Shown here: piece by piece, positions 18,156 to 25,590 of the stretch
Layout of the letters: each line of letters opens with the position of its first letter
Numbering within the stretch: position 1 is the stretch's first letter
Origin: Chromatiales bacterium (ex Bugula neritina AB1)
GTDB lineage: Bacteria; Pseudomonadota; Gammaproteobacteria; Granulosicoccales; Granulosicoccaceae
Length of the DNA stretch: 47,215 nucleotides
Assembly (NCBI GenBank): GCA_001730015.1
Contig: MDLA01000067.1
Coordinates: 1 to 47,215, forward strand
Reading direction: 5' to 3'
The notes under the pieces: generated by a model
What the model was told of the DNA's origin: nothing
The model's database searches: none
The model's input: the letters and a program-made list of their open reading frames with translations, nothing else
Translations under genes and position numbers: made by a program

Positions 18156-18312
18156 GGTGAATTACCGGATAAAATGGCGAACAAAGGGAATCAGGCGTAC
18201 GTATAACGGTCAAGCCAAAGCTCAACCATAAGCAATATTAATAATAATTTCACAATAAAAATTACACACTGTGAATTTCACAAAAAAAATACTTACCACT
18301 GGTTTGAAGCAA
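18156..18312 (-). promoter_or_regulatory. AT-rich upstream region of the PanE-like gene with a 13-bp dyad
   Basis: Very AT-rich sequence between the reductase start and MITE copy B. It contains TGTGAATTTCACA at 18270-18282, a dyad symmetric except at its central base, followed by an A-run. The half-sites resemble TGTGA/TCACA, but the 3-base spacing is too short for a standard CRP site (6). The promoter of the reductase gene should be here. Confidence 0.35.
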
Positions 18313-18490
18313 CTCGCATTATTCACGCGTTAGGGAGGATAACGCGCAAAAACTGATTTAATCACAGCTCGGGAATTGACAGTGCATTTCCTTCTCACAT
18401 CTAAACCTTACTGATTTTTTTGCAGGAAAAATAACTCCCTGCGGAATCAAAGATCAGGTGAGATTCTGTCAAATCCATGATTAACGCGGT
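18313..18490. mobile_element. MITE-like element, copy B (degenerate)
   Basis: An older relative of the element at 3032-3206, in the same orientation. Shared blocks sit at matching offsets: CGCATTATTCACG at 18315-18327 (13 bases identical to 3034-3046), GGAATCAAA at 18443 (3159 in copy A), GAGAT at 18460 (3176) and GTCAA at 18468 (3184). The right terminal repeat is decayed, and the flanks read GCAA and CTAG rather than TTAA. The CTAG holds the TAG stop of the minus-strand DUF2341 gene, so this copy also abuts a stop codon. No ORF is present. Confidence 0.65.
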
Positions 18491-20617
18491 CTAGTCAATC
18501 AAAACCGAAAAACCGATTATACCCGGGTCTGTCGGGCTGACATCGCCATCGCAATGCAATTCGATATTCCCTCTATAGTCAGATACAGTTTGGTCTGCCG
18601 GCTTCACCAATGTGCAGGTAACATCGGCTGGCGTTCGCACTAAATTTATACTCATCGGGGTCAGCGTTGTGAAAACCGGTACCGAATCGAAAACGGTCAG
18701 GTTGGTTATGTCGTTATTTATCGATGAAAATACTATACGGTAGAGCAAAGTCTCTCCCGGTGTGCCAGCATTATAATGGCCGAATCCGTTACCGCTCAAG
18801 GGGTCACATACAAATCTTGATTGATTGCAAACCTGCTTTCGCAATATCAGTTCCCCTACCTGGTCAGCTGTAATTTCGTCGACATTAGTTACTGTATCAT
18901 TGAGTCCAGTTCCACTAAACACACTGGTCGCATCAATCTGCAATTTTAAGTGCGTGGACGAATCAGCATCGGCACCGGCTGTCACTTGAATCACCAGGCA
19001 GACCAAATCCCCGGCGACTACAGCAATCGGGCTGACAAGCGGGATCGCCGGCTGTTCGATTTCACCATCGCAATCAATGTCGCGAAATGTAATATAGGTA
19101 TAGCTCCATGGCAATTCGTGTTCCTGTTGCGAAATCTGGAACGAGACATCGGCGGCTGTAGTCGCCCGGTATTCATGTGACAACGCTTCTGTTGTTCCTG
19201 CTGAGATCGTGGTACTTCGGTCTGCAGACAACTCTGGCCGCTCAATAACACCAAAATTTATATCTGTATAATTAGTGTCCGGGGCTGCGGTAAACTCGAT
19301 CGAGTGATCAAGCGCAACGCTGGTATTAGTAGCACTTACCGACTCTGACACTGCAAGATAGTCAGCGGGAAACGTGGCATCGATGGTAATCTCGCTGCCG
19401 CCCGCTTCATCGAGAAAACACGTCGCCCAGCTGCCATCTTCTTCCGACTCATCGACCAGCGTACTGCCGGTTGCGACAACCGTCGTAGTCACACTGATGC
19501 CCTGAACACCTAATTCCCCGGCATCTCTGACTCCATCATGTGCTATACCACCGACACCGTTATCCAGATAGACGCTGCCGCCAAATAAGGTCGGTGTAAC
19601 GCGATCAACCAGCACTTCAGTAATGTTTCCCGGCGGGCAACTTCGACCGAACAAAGGGAGATTGGCGGAAGTCATATCCTGCCACTGATCAGATCCGGGT
19701 TTTTTAAACTGAATATGAATCGGACCGTCACAGCAAGCCTCAAAGCCAATTGTTTCTATGTGATGAAAACCATTGTCGAGCAGAATTGACCCACTAAGTA
19801 CATCCGGGTTATTGAAGTTTCTTCCCCACCACAGATCTTCATTCCAGCGTTCATCCAGAGCCTCGCTATTGACGTACAGGCCGCCACCCAGCCCATAGTC
19901 ACCACCGTATCGAAAAGACCAGAAGCCTGGAACATCAACCTCAAAATACACCTCGTTCAGCAACCCGTAATTCCCGTTTGGACCACTGAAGGTATTTTGA
20001 TTATTACGCCCGTTAATACTGTCAAAGACTGCACAGCCATAGCCACCTGTGCCATCCGCAATAGAGCCGAATACTGAGCGAGCTTCGGCTTCGTTAGTGG
20101 GATCGATTGTGGTAAATCGGGAGTGAATGCGCCAGCCGGACTCAACAAATGTTGACTGGGCATTGCTCGCTGGTGGAACCTCACTGACTGCTTCCCCGGC
20201 TGAGTTTCCATAGTAGATATAGATATTGCGACCAGCCGACGTCAAGGATGGCACACTCACGTTCAGCACTGCAGTGCGCGATACAGCGTCCCAGCTCTCA
20301 AGGAAAAAGTTCAGTTCGGTGGCGTCGTCAGAATCGACTACGCGAATATCACTTCCATCTGAAGTGAACACGTAGGAATCGTTGAAATCGGTAGAAGCCA
20401 GATAAAGCTGAACGGCATAATCTGTTGTCGATCCAGTTGCAGACACACTGATTTCAGAGCGATAAAACCAGCCACAGTTCCACCAAGAGGCCGACCGGAC
20501 TGCGTCGCTTCCGAGGAAAATATTGATCGCCAGAACCCAATATATGGTGCGTAATTTTTGGAACAATGGCTGAAGAATCGGCAGAATGGTGCGAGGTTTA
20601 TAAGCCGCAGCAAGCAT
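18491..20617 (-). CDS. Secreted DUF2341 / CCXG-type multidomain protein
   Basis: A 708-aa predicted exported protein. A hydrophobic segment at residues 24-36 with cleavage likely near residue 43 acts as a signal peptide. Domains: DUF2341 (about 44-145, starting SWWNCGWFYR); a region with CCDG at 295-298 and a sugar-binding-like beta pattern, resembling CCXG-family proteins (about 148-320); an SdrD-B-like Ig domain (325-450); a spacer; and a DUF11-like repeat (595-708). The protein stops right after the DUF11-like domain with no sorting tail or membrane anchor. Its stop lies at the boundary with MITE copy B, so loss of a C-terminal tail by insertion is possible. Probably a cell-surface or matrix protein; function unknown. 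Confidence 0.85.
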   Translation of the reverse strand: MLAAAYKPRTILPILQPLFQKLRTIYWVLAINIFLGSDAVRSASWWNCGWFYRSEISVSATGSTTDYAVQLYLASTDFNDSYVFTSDGSDIRVVDSDDATELNFFLESWDAVSRTAVLNVSVPSLTSAGRNIYIYYGNSAGEAVSEVPPASNAQSTFVESGWRIHSRFTTIDPTNEAEARSVFGSIADGTGGYGCAVFDSINGRNNQNTFSGPNGNYGLLNEVYFEVDVPGFWSFRYGGDYGLGGGLYVNSEALDERWNEDLWWGRNFNNPDVLSGSILLDNGFHHIETIGFEACCDGPIHIQFKKPGSDQWQDMTSANLPLFGRSCPPGNITEVLVDRVTPTLFGGSVYLDNGVGGIAHDGVRDAGELGVQGISVTTTVVATGSTLVDESEEDGSWATCFLDEAGGSEITIDATFPADYLAVSESVSATNTSVALDHSIEFTAAPDTNYTDINFGVIERPELSADRSTTISAGTTEALSHEYRATTAADVSFQISQQEHELPWSYTYITFRDIDCDGEIEQPAIPLVSPIAVVAGDLVCLVIQVTAGADADSSTHLKLQIDATSVFSGTGLNDTVTNVDEITADQVGELILRKQVCNQSRFVCDPLSGNGFGHYNAGTPGETLLYRIVFSSINNDITNLTVFDSVPVFTTLTPMSINLVRTPADVTCTLVKPADQTVSDYRGNIELHCDGDVSPTDPGIIGFSVLID

Positions 20618-20757
20618 AGTACCAGTGGCGGGTATACGGAATTTCTAAAAGTACAAAGAGACATTCAAAGTATAAAAATGAGAACTCTATCCCGCTGCTT
20701 CCCTGATCCGGTTCGCAAGTAAGGCCGTCACCTGCACAACCACCTGTTCCCTCGATT

Positions 20758-20787
20758 CAAGCGCCGACCAGACAAGCGCCGACCAGA
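20758..20787. repeat. Perfect 15-bp tandem duplication
   Basis: CAAGCGCCGACCAGA occurs twice back to back in the intergenic space between the DUF2341 gene and the EamA gene. It looks like a simple slippage duplication; no function is evident. Confidence 0.9.
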
Positions 20788-20836
20788 CAACCACCACGGT
20801 TATTTAAAGCAGATAATTTGAAATCAGTGACACACG

Positions 20837-21727
20837 CTACCCTGGACCTGTCGACTGACGGCGCGTTGCGATAAACACACCGATAGCGGCGATAATTATG
20901 CCGAACCATGCCGTTGGCGGCATGACTTCACCGAGTACAAACCAGGCCATTATGGCAGCCAGAGGTGGTATCAGAAAAAACAACGCTGACACACGACTTA
21001 CATCACCCGCTCTGATCATAGCCAGCAGTAAGCCGACAGCAATGATCGAGTTCCCGATAACCAGATACGCAAGCGCGCCGACAAACGTCCAGTTCCACTC
21101 GACGTGCATTGATTCCTGCAAAAACATTAATGGCGCAACGCCGATCAGACCCGCCGTATAGCCAAACAGGTTCGCCGTCACCGGGTGATGAGACAGACCA
21201 AAGCGTTTTTCCCACAAGGTGCCACCGGTAATTCCGGCAAGTGCGATAATCGCGCAGAGCAAACCAAACAAAGTCGGCGGCTCGATGTCGGATCGAGCGA
21301 TAATTACAATGGCTGTGCCCAGCAATCCCAGCCCCAGACCACTCCAGCGTCGCCAACCCACCACTTCACCGCTCCAGCGCGGCGCAACCAGACCGACCAG
21401 TATCGGTTGCAGTGACATAAGCAGCGCCATGGTTCCCGCTGCTATACCGGCGTTAAAGCCGAGATAGCACATGCCGAAGTAAACCGCCTGAATCAAAAAG
21501 CCGACTATCGCCAGATGTACCCAGTCGATAAGTCGCTCGGGAAGTGGTGGGCGAAGAAATACAAAGATCACCAGCATGATCAAAACAACCGCGACAAAGC
21601 GAAACACGAGCAGGGTCATTGGTTCCGCGAAGGCCAGCCCGACTTTTGCGACAACGTAGCCGCCAGACCACAAACACAGGAACACAAAGGGCGCAATCAG
21701 TAAAAGCCGAGGGTTACCCGTGTTCAT
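20837..21727 (-). CDS. EamA/DMT-family transporter
   Basis: A 296-aa inner-membrane protein with about ten hydrophobic helices in two EamA repeats, the layout of drug/metabolite exporters of the RhaT/EamA family. The first repeat begins with FLCLWSGGYVVAKVGL, and the second ends with the usual LGEVMPPTAWFGIIIAAIG signature before a short basic tail. The substrate cannot be inferred; no metabolic gene is adjacent. The start codon sits in one arm of an inverted repeat (21726-21788) that could fold in the 5' leader. Confidence 0.9.
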   Translation of the reverse strand: MNTGNPRLLLIAPFVFLCLWSGGYVVAKVGLAFAEPMTLLVFRFVAVVLIMLVIFVFLRPPLPERLIDWVHLAIVGFLIQAVYFGMCYLGFNAGIAAGTMALLMSLQPILVGLVAPRWSGEVVGWRRWSGLGLGLLGTAIVIIARSDIEPPTLFGLLCAIIALAGITGGTLWEKRFGLSHHPVTANLFGYTAGLIGVAPLMFLQESMHVEWNWTFVGALAYLVIGNSIIAVGLLLAMIRAGDVSRVSALFFLIPPLAAIMAWFVLGEVMPPTAWFGIIIAAIGVFIATRRQSTGPG

Positions 21728-21788
21728 TTCAGCCAGGACTATTTATGGGGTGGCGATCATATCACGAAGTGAATGGTCCGGCTGAAAT
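21726..21788 (-). promoter_or_regulatory. Long-range inverted repeat covering the EamA gene start
   Basis: ATTTCAGCCAGGAC (21726-21739) is the inverted complement of GTCCGGCTGAAAT (21776-21788) apart from one extra base. In the minus-strand transcript the arms pair around a loop of about 36 bases, and the first bases of the start codon lie in the stem. It could be a translation-control hairpin or a protein-binding dyad. No known riboswitch is recognised. Confidence 0.4.
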
Positions 21789-21883
21789 AACAACAAGTGA
21801 AGCGTGCGGTAATTTGGCGGGCGGAAAAGCCACTATCTATTAATTGCGATCATCCTTTAATACCGACTTTCTCTGAGCAACGA

Positions 21884-22900
21884 CTAACGAGCCCCCTTGC
21901 CGGTAATAACTACATAGATGGTACGAGACAGAATTTTCAAATCATTTCCGATACTGCAATTTTGTAGATATCTTAAATCATAGGCAACTTTTCTGCGAAA
22001 ACTTTCGGTGTCGTTATCGTAGCCGTTTTCTATTTGCGCAATACCCGTAAGGCCAGGCTGCAGCCCCAGCCGGTCGAGATAGTCCGGAATCTGTCTGGAC
22101 AACTGCTCAACAAATACCGGACGCTCCGGTCGCGGGCCGACCAGGCTCATTTCACCGCGCAGCACATTAACCAGTTGTGGAATTTCGTCTATGCGGGTTT
22201 TACGCATGAACCTGCCTAGACCGGTGACGCGATTATCGTTAACCTGAGCCAGGCGCGCACCGTTTTTCTCTGCATTATTACTCATCGTGCGGAATTTATA
22301 CAGTGTAAACGGCTTGCCATAACCAGCGATTTTACGTCGACAGTTTGTAACTCGCTTATTCTGATCAATCGGTACTACATTATCCGCAATACGGCGAGTA
22401 ACCTCTCCTCTGGTATTAAGTCCAACCCGTGTTTGCTTATAGATTATTGGACCGGGACCAGAAGTCAGCTTGATCAGCAAAGGCACAAGCAACCAGACAG
22501 GTAATAATATTGTCGCAAGCACCAGTGAACCGATAACATCAACGCAGCGCTTGGCAATTCGATAGCCCTTCGGTAACGCATTGACATTGCGCCGTGGAAC
22601 CGTTGTCTCAATTCTAGACAACCATGGGGTCTCCGGTATTACACACTCATCGGTGTAATCGCGAGTCAGTTCCAGAAACGAACGCTCACTCTCAGGCTCG
22701 CTGTAGAGTTCATGATCTTCGGCAAACTGTAAATTGGACTGGCCAGGCACTGGTCCTCCTAAAAGTGGCGGAACACTTGAGTTAAGTTTCTTCAATCCCT
22801 CTCGCGATGCAACGCGTACTGCTACTTCATCTCCGAACAGCTTGCACACAAAAATCCTCGCCGGAGTATCTGCGTGTTGACACAAAACCGGTGCTGACAC
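21884..22900 (-). CDS. Polyprenyl-phosphate sugar-1-phosphate transferase (single-helix type)
   Basis: A 338-aa initiating sugar transferase for exopolysaccharide or glycan synthesis. An unusual 120-residue N-terminal stretch lacks membrane helices. The catalytic domain has a re-entrant hydrophobic helix near residue 130-152, then KFRTMS, RKTRIDEIPQLVNVL and the hallmark MSLVGPRPERP. It ends with GLQPGLTGIAQI and Y.YLQNCSIG.DLKIL. The first region between GP..Y.Q..VG and FTLYKFRTM is about 20 residues longer than in the usual family. It has no polysaccharide genes next to it. The start is GTG at 22900 without a good Shine-Dalgarno, so the N-terminus is uncertain. Confidence 0.9.
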   Translation of the reverse strand: MSAPVLCQHADTPARIFVCKLFGDEVAVRVASREGLKKLNSSVPPLLGGPVPGQSNLQFAEDHELYSEPESERSFLELTRDYTDECVIPETPWLSRIETTVPRRNVNALPKGYRIAKRCVDVIGSLVLATILLPVWLLVPLLIKLTSGPGPIIYKQTRVGLNTRGEVTRRIADNVVPIDQNKRVTNCRRKIAGYGKPFTLYKFRTMSNNAEKNGARLAQVNDNRVTGLGRFMRKTRIDEIPQLVNVLRGEMSLVGPRPERPVFVEQLSRQIPDYLDRLGLQPGLTGIAQIENGYDNDTESFRRKVAYDLRYLQNCSIGNDLKILSRTIYVVITGKGAR

Positions 22901-23261
22901 TGAACTTTTTCGGGTGTGCCCGGGTTAGTTTTGTGTCCTGGATCAATAATACTGAACTACACTCAGCCCTCGTTAGCGGCCCCGGGTGCCGGGGCTTTAA
23001 ATTTATTCCGTCAACCGTCTCACACGCAACCGTTACACAGCCGGGTGCTTGATAAACAGATCCCTGTGTCTTACTACTACCAGTCCGGTTTACTGTAAAC
23101 AGAACTTCCAGACCAGGGGATTCCATTCACAATGAAACTGTGAGAACGTCAATAGAAGTCAATTCACCGTATTTCAACGGCACCGGAGCCCGGTAATCAG
23201 CCTCTTCAAACACAGCAGTACAGATCAGCCGGCTCTGGCTGTATCACTAATACTGGGTGCA
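22901..23261. promoter_or_regulatory. Divergent intergenic region upstream of sugar transferase and second EamA gene
   Basis: About 360 bases between divergent genes. A GC-rich patch around 22975-23000 could fold. The right part (from 23136) is open in the frame of the downstream transporter and probably encodes its missing first residues. Small minus- and plus-strand ORFs here (for example 22827-23126) show no recognisable features and are not called. Confidence 0.4.
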
Positions 23262-24143
23262 TTGCTAATGCTCGGTTTGCAGGATGCATTATCCAAGTAC
23301 CTTTCTGCCTATATATCAATCTGGCAGTTCCAGACACTGCGCTGCCTGGTTAACCTCTGTGTTTTACTGGTCATCGTCTGGTGGCTGGCAGAACCTGCTT
23401 TATTAAAACCCGAAAGGGTCAGCCGCGTTGTTTTGCGAGCGCTATTGCAGGTCAGTGCAACTTTTTTATTCATTGGCAGTGCTCCGCTACTCACCCTCAC
23501 TGAAATGGCCGGTGGTCTCTATACGTTTCCACTGTTTGTAGCAGTAATAACTTCACTACTGCCGGGTGAGCACGTCGGCCCGCGCCGCTGGATCGCTATT
23601 ATTTCAGGGTTTGCCGGTACACTGCTGATACTTCAACCCGGTACAGAGAGTTTCCGACTTGCCTCCCTGATGCCCGTCGGCGCAGGGCTGTTCTATGCAC
23701 TGTTTATCCTGTGCACGAGAAGACTTTGTCGGAACGAGTCACCAATAGCAATGGTACTGGCCACAAACCTCTGCCTGCTGCTGGTAGGAAGCTGCGGCTT
23801 ACTGGTGCTGACTTTTTTTCCTGTTCCACCTTCCGTGCGTGTACTCAATCCATACATGTATAGCGCGTGGCAACCACTATTCTGGTGGGTTGCGGGCATC
23901 ACGGTTCTATGTGGTCTGCTCAATTCTCTGGCAAACCTCGGACTGGGGAGAGCCTATCAGTCAGCGGACTCTTCGTTACTTGCGCCTTTCGACTATAGCT
24001 ACCTGATTTTCGCCGCTATCTGGGGTTATCTTTTCTGGCGCGACATACCTCAAATCACTGAAGTGATCGGCATACTGATGATTGCCGGCGCTGGTCTTTT
24101 TGTCGCCTGGCGGGAACGAATAACCGCTCAGCAGACACGATAG
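23262..24143 (+). CDS. EamA/DMT-family transporter, uncertain start
   Basis: A 293-aa inner-membrane transporter of the EamA superfamily with about ten helices. The first called helix begins at the TTG (23262) and reads MLMLGLQDALSKYLS, which starts in mid-helix. The frame is open upstream to 23136 and encodes a fitting first half of the helix (PALAVSLILGALL), but no ATG, GTG or TTG occurs there. The true start is therefore either a rare codon such as CTG or ATC, or the 5' end has been damaged. The second half ends with the normal GVLMIAGAG-like helix and a short basic tail. Substrate unknown. Confidence 0.85.
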   Translation: MLMLGLQDALSKYLSAYISIWQFQTLRCLVNLCVLLVIVWWLAEPALLKPERVSRVVLRALLQVSATFLFIGSAPLLTLTEMAGGLYTFPLFVAVITSLLPGEHVGPRRWIAIISGFAGTLLILQPGTESFRLASLMPVGAGLFYALFILCTRRLCRNESPIAMVLATNLCLLLVGSCGLLVLTFFPVPPSVRVLNPYMYSAWQPLFWWVAGITVLCGLLNSLANLGLGRAYQSADSSLLAPFDYSYLIFAAIWGYLFWRDIPQITEVIGILMIAGAGLFVAWRERITAQQTR

Positions 24144-24176
24144 ACAACACTGTACCTGCGATCCGCTCTGCTACCC

Positions 24177-24198
24177 GTCCGGTGTTGATCTACCGGAC
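24177..24198 (+). terminator. Hairpin downstream of the second EamA gene
   Basis: GTCCGGT / ACCGGAC, a perfect 7-bp stem with an 8-base loop, 34 bases past the stop codon. No T-run follows, so it is a weak terminator or processing-site candidate. Confidence 0.4.
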
Positions 24199-24339
24199 AT
24201 GCGAGGGATACCCGACAGGCTGTCATCGCGTTGTTTTACATTGCAAAGGCATTCGTTTACTCTTGATTTCGCCAGCGAGGAGCCGCTTTCGCGGTACTCC
24301 GTTTGCCCTGATAACCCCTGGAACAGAGGAGATACCAAC

Positions 24340-25347
24340 TTGAAAATCAAGAACATGCTAGGTGCTGCACTTTTGAGTGCAACGGTACTGGCACCACTTA
24401 GCCACGCACAGGATATGAAATTCTTCCGCATCGGAACCGGTGGTGCCGGCGGAACCTATTTCCCGATCGGCGGTATCATCGCCAACGCTATCTCTAACCC
24501 GCCAGGCTCTCGCGCCTGCGATAAAGGCGGCAACTGCGGTGTTCCCGGGCTGGTAGCCATGGCGCAGTCAACGAATGCATCCGCACACAATGTCAATGCG
24601 ATTCAGGCTGGCCAGATGGAAGCCGGACTCTCCGGTGCAGCAACCCTGCATTTCGCCTACAACGGCATCGGCAAGTTCGAAGGGAACGCCAAACCGGATC
24701 TGCGCATTGTGGCCAACCTTTACCCGGAAGACCTTCACCTGGTGCTGCCCAAGGGCGGCTCACTCGAAAACCTGGCAGACCTGAAAGGCAAGCGTGTTGG
24801 CATTGCGCAGGCGGGTTCAGGCACTCAGATTGCAGTCGAGCTCATCATCGGTGATCACGGTGTCAACCGCGACAACATAGACGAAGCCGAGCTAAACAAC
24901 TCGCAAAGTGCCGAGCGCCTTGCGGACGGCCAACTGGATGCCTACTTCTACGCAGCAGGGACGCCCGTCGCGGCGATGATCCAGCTCGACAATACAAAGG
25001 GCATGGAACTCTACAACTTCAGTGATGAAGAAATCCAGAAGGCCAACGCCACCGTTCCTTATTATATCCCCTCTTTGATTCCGGCTGGCACATACCCCGG
25101 AGTCGACTACGACGTAAACACCGTAGCGGTCAGCGGGATATTTGTCACCAATGCCAATCAGGATGAAGATCTCATCTACGAAATCACCAAAGCCATGTGG
25201 TCAGACACCGCGCGCAAACTGCTCGACAACGGCCACGCCAAGGGTAAGGTTATTACTCTGGAAACTGCACTCGATGGAGTCGAAGGCATTGGTGTTCCTT
25301 TGCACCCGGGCGCTGAGAGGTTCTATAAAGAGATGGGAATGATGTAA
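24340..25347 (+). CDS. TAXI-family TRAP transporter solute-binding protein
   Basis: A 335-aa periplasmic receptor. The TTG start (24340) is chosen because AGAGGAG lies about 8 bases upstream and a clean signal peptide begins there (MKIKNMLGAALLSATVLAPL, cleavage after SHA). The mature start, FFRIGTGGAGGTYFPIGG, is the hallmark of the TAXI family. The Leu-Lys-Gly-Lys-Arg-Val-Gly-Ile and SGT segments fit a type II binding-protein fold. TAXI receptors normally work with a fused DctQM permease, and none is encoded nearby, so the partner must be elsewhere. It is followed by a strong terminator, so the gene is a single-gene unit. Confidence 0.93.
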   Translation: MKIKNMLGAALLSATVLAPLSHAQDMKFFRIGTGGAGGTYFPIGGIIANAISNPPGSRACDKGGNCGVPGLVAMAQSTNASAHNVNAIQAGQMEAGLSGAATLHFAYNGIGKFEGNAKPDLRIVANLYPEDLHLVLPKGGSLENLADLKGKRVGIAQAGSGTQIAVELIIGDHGVNRDNIDEAELNNSQSAERLADGQLDAYFYAAGTPVAAMIQLDNTKGMELYNFSDEEIQKANATVPYYIPSLIPAGTYPGVDYDVNTVAVSGIFVTNANQDEDLIYEITKAMWSDTARKLLDNGHAKGKVITLETALDGVEGIGVPLHPGAERFYKEMGMM

Positions 25348-25400
25348 CGCTCACTTAGCCAGACATCTGTCGCTATTAAAACGGCTGATAGAACGGCCAT

Positions 25401-25448
25401 AAAACCGGTGACTTGCTTCAGCCCGCTGAACGCAATCACCGGTTTTTT
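25401..25448 (+). terminator. Strong intrinsic terminator after the TAXI gene
   Basis: AAAACCGGTGA (25401-25411) pairs with TCACCGGTTTT (25436-25446), an 11-bp stem followed by more Ts. A second hairpin, TTCAGC/GCTGAA, sits inside the loop. It lies 53 bases past the stop codon. Confidence 0.9.
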
Positions 25449-25590
25449 CACTTTTACCGCAACATCCCGCCTGTATCCCTGCCCGCTGAATTAAATCAAA
25501 TCGGGGTAGTACGGCCATTCTGGCCCTGAAAGTGCTTAACAACGCACCCCGTCAGATTGCCAGAACCTACACCACAGCAGGGACAGACTT

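Noticed and set aside
18270..18282. CRP site upstream of the PanE-like gene
   Set aside because: Half-sites resemble CRP, but the spacer is 3 instead of 6 bases, so it is listed only as an unassigned dyad.
22827..23126. 99-codon minus-strand ORF upstream of the sugar transferase
   Set aside because: Overlaps the transferase start region and shows no protein-like hydrophobic or domain pattern.
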